A DNA stretch of 64,000 bases from contig BTRK01000003.1 of assembly GCA_036245805.1 (NCBI GenBank), positions 13,184,464 to 13,248,463 of the forward strand, written 5' to 3'. Below, in pieces: positions 1-13,500 of the stretch; the first letter of the stretch is position 1, and each line of letters begins with the position of its first letter. The stretch is from Pristionchus mayeri (lineage: Eukaryota > Nematoda > Chromadorea > Rhabditida > Neodiplogasteridae). The position numbers and the translations under genes are program-made. The notes under the pieces were generated by a model that did not search any database, was not told the origin of the DNA, and saw only the letters and a program-made list of their open reading frames with translations.

Positions 1-3000
1 TGGAAAATTTTCGAACTTTCTGGGGCATTCTAGAAGCTTTGGAACATTTTCGAACTTTCTGGAACATTCTAGAAGCTTTGGAAAATTTTCGAACTTTCTG
101 GAACATTCTAGAAGCTTTGGAACATTTTCGAACTTTCTGGAACATTCTAGAAGCTTTAGAGCATTTTCGAACTTTCAGGAATATTCTAGAAGCTTTGGAA
201 CATTTTCGAACTTTCTGGAACATTCTAGAAGCTTTGGAGCATTTTCGAACTTTCTGGGGCATTCTAGAAGCTTTGGAACATTTTCGAACTTTCTGGAACA
301 TTCTAGAAGCTTTGGAAAATTTTCGAACTTTCTGGAACATTCTAGAAGCTTTGGAAAATTTTCGAACTTTCTGGAACATTCTAGAAGCTTTGGAACATTT
401 TCGAACTTTCTCTAACATTCTAGAAGCTTTAGAGCATTTTCGAACTTTCTGGAATATTCTAGAAGCTTTGGAACATTTTCGAACTTTCTGGAACATTCTA
501 GAAGCTTTGGAGCATTTTCGAATTTTCTGGAACATTCTAGAAGCTTTGGAAAATTTTCGAACTTTCTGGAACATTCTAGAAGCTTTAGAGCATTTTCGAA
601 CTTTCTGGAATATTCTAGAAGCTTTGGAACATTTTCGAACTTTCTGGAACATTCTAGAAGCTTTGGAGCATTTTCGAATTTTCTGGAACATTCTAGAAGC
701 TTTGGAAAATTTTCGAACTTTCTGGAACATTCTAGAAGCTTTGGAACATTTTCGAACTTTCTTGAACATTCTAGAAGCTTTGGAAAATTTTCGAACTTTC
801 TGGGGCATTCTAGAAGCTTTGGAACATTTTCGAACTTTCTGGAACATTCTAGAAGCTTTGGAAAATTTTCGAACTTTCTGGAACATTCTAGAAGCTTTGG
901 AACATTTTCGAACTTTCTGGAACATTCTAGAAGCTTTAGAGCATTTTCGAACTTTCTGGAATATTCTAGAAGCTTTGGAACATTTTCGAACTTTCTGGAA
1001 CATTCTAGAAGCTTTGGAGCATTTTCGAATTTTCTGGAACATTCTAGAAGCTTTGGAAAATTTTCGAACTTTCTGGAACATTCTAGAAGCTTTGGAACAT
1101 TTTCGAACTTTCTTGAACATTCTAGAAGCTTTGGAGCATTTTCGAACTTTCTGGGGCATTCTAGAAGCTTTGGAACATTTTCGAACTTTCTGGAACATTC
1201 TAGAAGCTTTGGAAAATTTTCGAACTTTCTGGAACATTCTAGAAGCTTTGGAAAATTTTCGAACTTTCTGGGGCATTCTAGAAGCTTTGGAACATTTTCG
1301 AACTTTCAGGAACATTTTAGAAGCTTTGGAAAATATTCGAACTTTCTGGAACATTCTAGAAGCTTTGGAACATTTTCGAACTTTCTGGAACATTCTAGAA
1401 GCTTTAGAGCATTTTCGAACTTTCTGGAATATTCTAGAAGCTTTGGAACATTTTCGAACTTTCTGGAACATTCTAGAAGCTTTGGAGCATTTTCGAATTT
1501 TCTGGAACATTCTAGAAGCTTTGGAAAATTTTCGAACTTTCTGGAACATTCTAGAAGCTTTGGAACATTTTCGAACTTTCTTGAACATTCTAGAAGCTTT
1601 GGAGCATTTTCGAACCTTCTGGGGCATTCTAGAAGCTTTGGAACATTTTCGAACTTTCTGGGGCATTCTAGAAGCTTTGGAACATTTTCGAACTTTCTGG
1701 AACATTCTAGAAGCTTTGGAAAATTTTCGAACTTTCTGGAACATTCTAGAAGCTTTGGAACATTTTCGAACTTTCTTGAACATTCTAGAAGCTTTGGAAA
1801 ATTTTCGAACTTTCTGGGGCATTCTAGAAGCTTTGGAACATTTTCGAACTTTCTGGAACATTCTAGAAGCTTTGGAAAATTTTCGAACTTTCTGGAACAT
1901 TCTAGAAGCTTTGGAACATTTTCGAACTTTCTGGAACATTCTAGAAGCTTTAGAGCATTTTCGAACTTTCTGGAATATTCTAGAAGCTTTGGAACATTTT
2001 CGAACTTTCTGGAACATTCTAGAAGCTTTGGAGCATTTTCGAATTTTCTGGAACATTCTAGAAGCTTTGGAAAATTTTCGAACTTTCTGGAACATTCTAG
2101 AAGCTTTGGAACATTTTCGAACTTTCTTGAACATTCTAGAAGCTTTGGAAAATTTTCGAACTTTCTGGGGCATTCTAGAAGCTTTGGAACATTTTCGAAC
2201 TTTCTGGAACATTCTAGAAGCTTTGGAAAATTTTCGAACTTTCTGGAACATTCTAGAAGCTTTGGAACATTTTCGAACTTTCTGGAACATTCTAGAAGCT
2301 TTAGAGCATTTTCGAACTTTCTGGAATATTCTAGAAGCTTTGGAACATTTTCGAACTTTCTGGAACATTCTAGAAGCTTTGGAGCATTTTCGAACTTTCT
2401 GGGGCATTCTAGAAGCTTTGGAACATTTTCGAACTTTCTGGAACATTCTAGAAGCTTTGGAAAATTTTCGAACTTTCTGGAACATTCTAGAAGCTTTGGA
2501 AAATTTTCGAACTTTCTGGAACATTCTAGAAGCTTTGGAACATTTTCGAACTTTCTGGAACATTCTAGAAGCTTTAGAGCATTTTCGAACTTTCTGGAAT
2601 ATTCTAGAAGCTTTGGAACATTTTCGAACTTTCTGGAACATTCTAGAAGCTTTGGAGCATTTTCGAATTTTCTGGAACATTCTAGAAGCTTTGGAAAATT
2701 TTCGAACTTTCTGGAACATTCTAGAAGCTTTGGAACATTTTCGAACTTTCTTGAACATTCTAGAAGCTTTGGAAAATTTTCGAACTTTCTGGGGCATTCT
2801 AGAAGCTTTGGAACATTTTCGAACTTTCTGGAACATTCTAGAAGCTTTGGAAAATTTTCGAACTTTCTGGAACATTCTAGAAGCTTTGGAACATTTTCGA
2901 ACTTTCTGGAACATTCTAGAAGCTTTAGAGCATTTTCGAACTTTCTGGAATATTCTAGAAGCTTTGGAACATTTTCGAACTTTCTGGAATATTCTAGAAG

Positions 3001-4073
3001 CTTTGGAACATTTTCGAACTTTCTGGAACATTCTAGAAGCTTTGGAGCATTTTCGAACTTTCTGGGGCATTCTAGAAGCTTTGGAACATTTTCGAACTTT
3101 CTGGGCATTCTAGAAGCTTTGGAACATTTTCGAACTTTCTTGAACATTCTAGAAGCTTTGGAAAATTTTCGAACTTTCTGGGGCATTCTAGAAGCTTTGG
3201 AACATTTTCGAACTTTCTGGAACATTCTAGAAGCTTTGGAACATTTTCGAACTTTCTTGAACATTCTAGAAGCTTTGGAAAATTTTCGAACTTTCTGGGG
3301 CATTCTAGAAGCTTTGGAACATTTTCGAACTTTCTGGAACATTCTAGAAGCTTTGGAACATTTTCGAACTTTCTGGAACATTCTAGAAGCTTTGGAAAAT
3401 TTTCGAACTTTCTGGAACATTCTAGAAGCTTTGGAACATTTTCGAACTTTCTTGAACATTCTAGAAGCTTTGGAAAATTTTCGAACTTTCTGGGGCATTC
3501 TAGAAGCTTTGGAACATTTTCGAACTTTCTGGAACATTCTAGAAGCTTTGGAACATTTTCGAACTTTCTGGAACATTCTAGAAGCTTTAGAGCATTTTCG
3601 AACTTTCTGGAATATTCTAGAAGCTTTGGAACATTTTCGAACTTTCTGGAACATTCTAGAAGCTTTGGAGCATTTTCGAACTTTCTGGAACATTCTAGAA
3701 GCTTTGGAACATTTTCGAACTTTCTGGAACATTCTAGAAGCTTTGGAAAATTTTCGAACTTTCTGGAACATTCTAGAAGCTTTGGAACATTTTCGAACTT
3801 TCTTGAACATTCTAGAAGCTTTGGAAAATTTTCGAACTTTCTGGGGCATTCTAGAAGCTTTGGAACATTTTCGAACTTTCTGGAACATTCTAGAAGCTTT
3901 GGAAAATTTTCGAACTTTCTGGAACATTCTAGAAGCTTTGGAACATTTTCGAACTTTCTGGAACATTCTAGAAGCTTTAGAGCATTTTCGAACTTTCTGG
4001 AATATTCTAGAAGCTTTGGAACATTTTCGAACTTTCTGGAACATTCTAGAAGCTTTGGAGCATTTTCGAACTT

Positions 4074-7000
4074 TCTTGAACATTCTAGAAGCTTTGGAAC
4101 ATTTTCGAACTTTCTGGGGCATTCTAGAAGCTTTGGAACATTTTCGAACTTTCTGGAACATTCTAGAAGCTTTGGAAAATTTTCGAACTTTCTGGAACAT
4201 TCTAGAAGCTTTGGAACATTTTCGAACTTTCTTGAACATTCTAGAAGCTTTGGAAAATTTTCGAACTTTCTGGGGCATTCTAGAAGCTTTGGAACATTTT
4301 CGAACTTTCTGGAACATTCTAGAAGCTTTGGAACATTTTCGAACTTTCTGGAACATTCTAGAAGCTTTGGAAAATTTTCGAACTTTCTGGAACATTCTAG
4401 AAGCTTTGGAACATTTTCGAACTTTCTTGAACATTCTAGAAGCTTTGGAAAATTTTCGAACTTTCTGGAACATTCTAGAAGCTTTAGAGCATTTTCGAAC
4501 TTTCTGGAATATTCTAGAAGCTTTGGAACATTTTCGAACTTTCTGGAACATTCTAGAAGCTTTGGAGCATTTTCGAACTTTCTGGGGCATTCTAGAAGCT
4601 TTGGAACATTTTCGAACTTTCTGGAACATTCTAGAAGCTTTGGAAAATTTTCGAACTTTCTGGAACATTCTAGAAGCTTTGGAAAATTTTCGAACTTTCT
4701 GGAACATTCTAGAAGCTTTGGAACATTTTCGAACTTTCTGGAACATTCTAGAAGCTTTAGAGCATTTTCGAACTTTCTGGAATATTCTAGAAGCTTTGGA
4801 ACATTTTCGAACTTTCTGGAACATTCTAGAAGCTTTGGAGCATTTTCGAATTTTCTGGAACATTCTAGAAGCTTTGGAAAATTTTCGAACTTTCTGGAAC
4901 ATTCTAGAAGCTTTGGAACATTTTCGAACTTTCTTGAACATTCTAGAAGCTTTGGAAAATTTTCGAACTTTCTGGGGCATTCTAGAAGCTTTGGAACATT
5001 TTCGAACTTTCTGGAACATTCTAGAAGCTTTGGAAAATTTTCGAACTTTCTGGAACATTCTAGAAGCTTTGGAACATTTTCGAACTTTCTGGAACATTCT
5101 AGAAGCTTTAGAGCATTTTCGAACTTTCTGGAATATTCTAGAAGCTTTGGAACATTTTCGAACTTTCTGGGGCATTCTAGAAGCTTTGGAAAATTTTCGA
5201 ACTTTCTGGGGCATTCTAGAAGCTTTGGAACATTTTCGAACTTTCTGGAACATTCTAGAAGCTTTGGAAAATTTTCGAACTTTCTGGAACATTCTAGAAG
5301 CTTTGGAACATTTTCGAACTTTCTGGAACATTCTAGAAGCTTTAGAGCATTTTCGAACTTTCTGGAATATTCTAGAAGCTTTGGAACATTTTCGAACTTT
5401 CTGGAACATTCTAGAAGCTTTGGAAAATTTTCGAACTTTCTGGAACATTCTAGAAGCTTTGGAACATTTTCGAACTTTCTGGAACATTCTAGAAGCTTTA
5501 GAGCATTTTCGAACTTTCTGGAATATTCTAGAAGCTTTGGAACATTTTCGAACTTTCTGGAACATTCTAGAAGCTTTGGAGCATTTTCGAATTTTCTGGA
5601 ACATTCTAGAAGCTTTGGAAAATTTTCGAACTTTCTGGAACATTCTAGAAGCTTTGGAACATTTTCGAACTTTCTTGAACATTCTAGAAGCTTTGGAACA
5701 TTTTCGAACTTTCTGGGGCATTCTAGAAGCTTTGGAACATTTTCGAACTTTCTGGAACATTCTAGAAGCTTTGGAAAATTTTCGAACTTTCTGGAACATT
5801 CTAGAAGCTTTGGAACATTTTCGAACTTTCTTGAACATTCTAGAAGCTTTGGAAAATTTTCGAACTTTCTGGGGCATTCTAGAAGCTTTGGAACATTTTC
5901 GAACTTTCTGGAACATTCTAGAAGCTTTGGAACATTTTCGAACTTTCTGGAACATTCTAGAAGCTTTGGAAAATTTTCGAACTTTCTGGAACATTCTAGA
6001 AGCTTTGGAACATTTTCGAACTTTCTTGAACATTCTAGAAGCTTTGGAAAATTTTCGAACTTTCTGGAACATTCTAGAAGCTTTAGAGCATTTTCGAACT
6101 TTCTGGAATATTCTAGAAGCTTTGGAACATTTTCGAACTTTCTGGAACATTCTAGAAGCTTTGGAGCATTTTCGAACTTTCTGGGGCATTCTAGAAGCTT
6201 TGGAACATTTTCGAACTTTCTGGAACATTCTAGAAGCTTTGGAAAATTTTCGAACTTTCTGGAACATTCTAGAAGCTTTGGAAAATTTTCGAACTTTCTG
6301 GAACATTCTAGAAGCTTTGGAACATTTTCGAACTTTCTGGAACATTCTAGAAGCTTTAGAGCATTTTCGAACTTTCTGGAATATTCTAGAAGCTTTGGAA
6401 CATTTTCGAACTTTCTGGAACATTCTAGAAGCTTTGGAGCATTTTCGAATTTTCTGGAACATTCTAGAAGCTTTGGAAAATTTTCGAACTTTCTGGAACA
6501 TTCTAGAAGCTTTGGAGCATTTTCGAATTTTCTGGAACATTCTAGAAGCTTTGGAAAATTTTCGAACTTTCTGGAACATTCTAGAAGCTTTGGAACATTT
6601 TCGAACTTTCTTGAACATTCTAGAAGCTTTGGAAAATTTTCGAACTTTCTGGGGCATTCTAGAAGCTTTGGAACATTTTCGAACTTTCTGGAACATTCTA
6701 GAAGCTTTGGAAAATTTTCGAACTTTCTGGAACATTCTAGAAGCTTTGGAACATTTTCGAACTTTCTGGAACATTCTAGAAGCTTTAGAGCATTTTCGAA
6801 CTTTCTGGAATATTCTAGAAGCTTTGGAACATTTTCGAACTTTCTGGGGCATTCTAGAAGCTTTGGAAAATTTTCGAACTTTCTGGGGCATTCTAGAAGC
6901 TTTGGAACATTTTCGAACTTTCTGGAACATTCTAGAAGCTTTGGAAAATTTTCGAACTTTCTGGAACATTCTAGAAGCTTTGGAACATTTTCGAACTTTC

Positions 7001-10000
7001 TGGAACATTCTAGAAGCTTTAGAGCATTTTCGAACTTTCTGGAATATTCTAGAAGCTTTGGAACATTTTCGAACTTTCTGGAACATTCTAGAAGCTTTGG
7101 AAAATTTTCGAACTTTCTGGAACATTCTAGAAGCTTTGGAACATTTTCGAACTTTCTGGAACATTCTAGAAGCTTTAGAGCATTTTCGAACTTTCTGGAA
7201 TATTCTAGAAGCTTTGGAACATTTTCGAACTTTCTGGAACATTCTAGAAGCTTTGGAGCATTTTCGAATTTTCTGGAACATTCTAGAAGCTTTGGAAAAT
7301 TTTCGAACTTTCTGGAACATTCTAGAAGCTTTGGAACATTTTCGAACTTTCTTGAACATTCTAGAAGCTTTGGAACATTTTCGAACTTTCTGGGGCATTC
7401 TAGAAGCTTTGGAACATTTTCGAACTTTCTGGAACATTCTAGAAGCTTTGGAAAATTTTCGAACTTTCTGGAACATTCTAGAAGCTTTGGAACATTTTCG
7501 AACTTTCTTGAACATTCTAGAAGCTTTGGAAAATTTTCGAACTTTCTGGGGCATTCTAGAAGCTTTGGAACATTTTCGAACTTTCTGGAACATTCTAGAA
7601 GCTTTGGAACATTTTCGAACTTTCTGGAACATTCTAGAAGCTTTGGAAAATTTTCGAACTTTCTGGAACATTCTAGAAGCTTTGGAACATTTTCGAACTT
7701 TCTTGAACATTCTAGAAGCTTTGGAAAATTTTCGAACTTTCTGGAACATTCTAGAAGCTTTAGAGCATTTTCGAACTTTCTGGAATATTCTAGAAGCTTT
7801 GGAACATTTTCGAACTTTCTGGAACATTCTAGAAGCTTTGGAGCATTTTCGAACTTTCTGGGGCATTCTAGAAGCTTTGGAACATTTTCGAACTTTCTGG
7901 AACATTCTAGAAGCTTTGGAAAATTTTCGAACTTTCTGGAACATTCTAGAAGCTTTGGAAAATTTTCGAACTTTCTGGAACATTCTAGAAGCTTTGGAAC
8001 ATTTTCGAACTTTCTGGAACATTCTAGAAGCTTTAGAGCATTTTCGAACTTTCTGGAATATTCTAGAAGCTTTGGAACATTTTCGAACTTTCTGGAACAT
8101 TCTAGAAGCTTTGGAGCATTTTCGAATTTTCTGGAACATTCTAGAAGCTTTGGAAAATTTTCGAACTTTCTGGAACATTCTAGAAGCTTTGGAACATTTT
8201 CGAACTTTCTTGAACATTCTAGAAGCTTTGGAAAATTTTCGAACTTTCTGGGGCATTCTAGAAGCTTTGGAACATTTTCGAACTTTCTGGAACATTCTAG
8301 AAGCTTTGGAAAATTTTCGAACTTTCTGGAACATTCTAGAAGCTTTGGAACATTTTCGAACTTTCTGGAACATTCTAGAAGCTTTAGAGCATTTTCGAAC
8401 TTTCTGGAACATTCTAGAAGCTTTGGAACATTTTCGAACTTTCTGGAACATTCTAGAAGCTTTGGAGCATTTTCGAATTTTCTGGAACATTCTAGAAGCT
8501 TTGGAACATTTTCGAACTTTCTTGAACATTCTAGAAGCTTTGGAAAATTTTCGAACTTTCTGGAACATTCTAGAAGCTTTGGAACATTTTCGAACTTTCT
8601 GGAACATTCTAGAAGCTTTAGAGCATTTTCGAACTTTCTGGAATATTCTAGAAGCTTTGGAACATTTTCGAACTTTCTGGAACATTCTAGAAGCTTTGGA
8701 GCATTTTCGAATTTTCTGGAACATTCTAGAAGCTTTGGAAAATTTTCGAACTTTCTGGAACATTCTAGAAGCTTTGGAACATTTTCGAACTTTCTTGAAC
8801 ATTCTAGAAGCTTTGGAACATTTTCGAACTTTCTGGGGCATTCTAGAAGCTTTGGAACATTTTCGAACTTTCTGGAACATTCTAGAAGCTTTGGAAAATT
8901 TTCGAACTTTCTGGAACATTCTAGAAGCTTTGGAACATTTTCGAACTTTCTTGAACATTCTAGAAGCTTTGGAAAATTTTCGAACTTTCTGGGGCATTCT
9001 AGAAGCTTTGGAACATTTTCGAACTTTCTGGAACATTCTAGAAGCTTTGGAACATTTTCGAACTTTCTGGAACATTCTAGAAGCTTTGGAAAATTTTCGA
9101 ACTTTCTGGAACATTCTAGAAGCTTTGGAACATTTTCGAACTTTCTTGAACATTCTAGAAGCTTTGGAAAATTTTCGAACTTTCTGGAACATTCTAGAAG
9201 CTTTAGAGCATTTTCGAACTTTCTGGAATATTCTAGAAGCTTTGGAACATTTTCGAACTTTCTGGAACATTCTAGAAGCTTTGGAGCATTTTCGAACTTT
9301 CTGGGGCATTCTAGAAGCTTTGGAACATTTTCGAACTTTCTGGAACATTCTAGAAGCTTTGGAAAATTTTCGAACTTTCTGGAACATTCTAGAAGCTTTG
9401 GAAAATTTTCGAACTTTCTGGAACATTCTAGAAGCTTTGGAACATTTTCGAACTTTCTGGAACATTCTAGAAGCTTTAGAGCATTTTCGAACTTTCTGGA
9501 ATATTCTAGAAGCTTTGGAACATTTTCGAACTTTCTGGAACATTCTAGAAGCTTTGGAGCATTTTCGAATTTTCTGGAACATTCTAGAAGCTTTGGAAAA
9601 TTTTCGAACTTTCTGGAACATTCTAGAAGCTTTGGAACATTTTCGAACTTTCTTGAACATTCTAGAAGCTTTGGAAAATTTTCGAACTTTCTGGGGCATT
9701 CTAGAAGCTTTGGAACATTTTCGAACTTTCTGGAACATTCTAGAAGCTTTGGAAAATTTTCGAACTTTCTGGAACATTCTAGAAGCTTTGGAACATTTTC
9801 GAACTTTCTGGAACATTCTAGAAGCTTTAGAGCATTTTCGAACTTTCTGGAATATTCTAGAAGCTTTGGAACATTTTCGAACTTTCTGGGGCATTCTAGA
9901 AGCTTTGGAAAATTTTCGAACTTTCTGGGGCATTCTAGAAGCTTTGGAACATTTTCGAACTTTCTGGAACATTCTAGAAGCTTTGGAAAATTTTCGAACT

Positions 10001-11900
10001 TTCTGGAACATTCTAGAAGCTTTGGAACATTTTCGAACTTTCTGGAACATTCTAGAAGCTTTAGAGCATTTTCGAACTTTCTGGAATATTCTAGAAGCTT
10101 TGGAACATTTTCGAACTTTCTGGAACATTCTAGAAGCTTTGGAAAATTTTCGAACTTTCTGGAACATTCTAGAAGCTTTGGAACATTTTCGAACTTTCTG
10201 GAACATTCTAGAAGCTTTAGAGCATTTTCGAACTTTCTGGAATATTCTAGAAGCTTTGGAACATTTTCGAACTTTCTGGAACATTCTAGAAGCTTTGGAG
10301 CATTTTCGAATTTTCTGGAACATTCTAGAAGCTTTGGAAAATTTTCGAACTTTCTGGAACATTCTAGAAGCTTTGGAACATTTTCGAACTTTCTTGAACA
10401 TTCTAGAAGCTTTGGAACATTTTCGAACTTTCTGGGGCATTCTAGAAGCTTTGGAACATTTTCGAACTTTCTGGAACATTCTAGAAGCTTTGGAAAATTT
10501 TCGAACTTTCTGGAACATTCTAGAAGCTTTGGAACATTTTCGAACTTTCTTGAACATTCTAGAAGCTTTGGAAAATTTTCGAACTTTCTGGGGCATTCTA
10601 GAAGCTTTGGAACATTTTCGAACTTTCTGGAACATTCTAGAAGCTTTGGAACATTTTCGAACTTTCTGGAACATTCTAGAAGCTTTGGAAAATTTTCGAA
10701 CTTTCTGGAACATTCTAGAAGCTTTGGAACATTTTCGAACTTTCTTGAACATTCTAGAAGCTTTGGAAAATTTTCGAACTTTCTGGAACATTCTAGAAGC
10801 TTTAGAGCATTTTCGAACTTTCTGGAATATTCTAGAAGCTTTGGAACATTTTCGAACTTTCTGGAACATTCTAGAAGCTTTGGAGCATTTTCGAACTTTC
10901 TGGGGCATTCTAGAAGCTTTGGAACATTTTCGAACTTTCTGGAACATTCTAGAAGCTTTGGAAAATTTTCGAACTTTCTGGAACATTCTAGAAGCTTTGG
11001 AAAATTTTCGAACTTTCTGGAACATTCTAGAAGCTTTGGAACATTTTCGAACTTTCTGGAACATTCTAGAAGCTTTAGAGCATTTTCGAACTTTCTGGAA
11101 TATTCTAGAAGCTTTGGAACATTTTCGAACTTTCTGGAACATTCTAGAAGCTTTGGAGCATTTTCGAATTTTCTGGAACATTCTAGAAGCTTTGGAAAAT
11201 TTTCGAACTTTCTGGAACATTCTAGAAGCTTTGGAACATTTTCGAACTTTCTTGAACATTCTAGAAGCTTTGGAAAATTTTCGAACTTTCTGGGGCATTC
11301 TAGAAGCTTTGGAACATTTTCGAACTTTCTGGAACATTCTAGAAGCTTTGGAAAATTTTCGAACTTTCTGGAACATTCTAGAAGCTTTGGAACATTTTCG
11401 AACTTTCTGGAACATTCTAGAAGCTTTAGAGCATTTTCGAACTTTCTGGAATATTCTAGAAGCTTTGGAACATTTTCGAACTTTCTGGGGCATTCTAGAA
11501 GCTTTGGAAAATTTTCGAACTTTCTGGGGCATTCTAGAAGCTTTGGAACATTTTCGAACTTTCTGGAACATTCTAGAAGCTTTGGAGCATTTTCGAACTT
11601 TCTGGGGCATTCTAGAAGCTTTGGAACATTTTCGAACTTTCTGGGGCATTCTAGAAGCTTTGGAACATTTTCGAACTTTCTGGGGCATTCTAGAAGCTTT
11701 GGAAAATTTTCGAACTTTCTGGAACATTCTAGAAGCTTTGGAAAATTTTCGAACTTTCTGGAACATTCTAGAAGCTTTGGAACATTTTCGAACTTTCTGG
11801 AACATTCTAGAAGCTTTAGAGCATTTTCGAACTTTCTGGAACATTCTAGAAGCGTTGGAACATTTTCGAACTTTCTGGAACATTCTAGAAGCGTTGGAAC
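4074..11900. repeat. Higher-order repeat domain, ~1.4-1.7 kb super-units
   Basis: A diagnostic pair of variant units (CTTGAAC followed by GGGGC) recurs near 4.07, 5.67, 7.35, 8.79 and 10.39 kb, and again near 15.54 kb. A second marker, two GGGGC units separated by an AAATTTT unit, recurs near 5,169, 6,846, 9,888, 11,487 and 16,635. Spacings are exact multiples of 39 (1,677, 3,042, 1,599 and 5,148 bp). The domain thus evolved by duplication of blocks of about 37-43 units. Boundaries are approximate because they were traced by eye. Confidence 0.7.
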
Positions 11901-13500
11901 ATTTTCGAACTTTCTTGAACATTCTAGAAGCTTTGGAACATTTTCGAACTTTCTGGGGCATTCTAGAAGCTTTGGAACAATTTCGAACTTTCTGGAACAT
12001 TCTAGAAGCTTTGGAAAATTTTCGAACTTTCTGGAACATTCTAGAAGCTTTGGAACATTTTCGAACTTTCTGGAACATTCTAGAAGCTTTGGAACATTTT
12101 CGAACTTTCTGGAACATTCTAGAAGCTTTAGAGCATTTTCGAACTTTCTGGAATATTCTAGAAGCTTTGGAACATTTTCGAACTTTCTGGAACATTCTAG
12201 AAGCTTTGGAGCATTTTCGAACTTTCTGGAACATTCTAGAAGCTTTGGAACATTTTCGAACTTTCTGGAACATTCTAGAAGCGTTGGAACATTTTCGAAC
12301 TTTCTGGAACATTCTAGAAGCGTTGGAACATTTTCGAACTTTCTGGAACATTCTAGAAGCTTTAGAGCATTTTCGAACTTTCTGGAATATTCTAGAAGCT
12401 TTGGAACATTTTCGAACTTTCTGGAACATTCTAGAAGCGTTGGAACATTTTCGAACTTTCTGGAACATTCTAGAAGCGTTGGAACATTTTCGAACTTTCT
12501 GGAACATTCTAGAAGCGTTGGAACATTTTCGAACTTTCTGGAACATTCTAGAAGCTTTGGAACATTTTCGAACTTTCTGGAACATTCTAGAAGCTTTGGA
12601 GCATTTTCGAATTTTCTGGAACATTCTAGAAGCTTTGGAACATTTTCGAACTTTCTTGAACATTCTAGAAGCTTTGGAAAATTTTCGAACTTTCTGGAAC
12701 ATTCTAGAAGATTTGGAGCATTTTCGAACTTTCTGGGGCATTCTAGAAGCTTTGGAACATTTTCGAACTTTCTGGGGCATTCTAGAAGCTTTGGAACATA
12801 TTCGAACTTTCTGGAACATTCTAGAAGCTTTGGAACATTTTCGAACTTTCTGGAACATTCTAGAAGCTTTGGAGCATTTTCGAATTTTCTGGAACATTCT
12901 AGAAGCTTTGGAACATTTTCGAACTTTCTTGAACATTCTAGAAGCTTTGGAAAATTTTCGAACTTTCTGGAACATTCTAGAAGCTTTGGAGCATTTTCGA
13001 ACTTTCTGGGGCATTCTAGAAGCTTTGGAACATTTTCGAACTTTCTGGGGCATTCTAGAAGCTTTGGAACATATTCGAACTTTCTGGAACATTCTAGAAG
13101 CTTTGGAGCATTTTCGAATTTTCTGGAACATTCTAGAAGCTTTGGAACATTTTCGAACTTTCTGGAACATTCTAGAAGCGTTGGAACATTTTCGAACTTT
13201 CTGGAACATTCTAGAAGCGTTGGAACATTTTCGAACTTTCTGGAACATTCTAGAAGCTTTGGAACATTTTCGAACTTTCTGGAACATTCTAGAAGCTTTG
13301 GAGCATTTTCGAATTTTCTGGAACATTCTAGAAGCTTTGGAACATTTTCGAACTTTCTGGAACATTCAAGAAGCTTTAGAGCATTTTCGAACTTTCTGGA
13401 ACATTCTAGAAGCTTTAGAGCATTTTCGAACTTTCTGGAACATTCTAGAAGCTTTGGAAAATTTTCGAACTTTCTGGAACATTCTAGAAGCTTTGGAACA

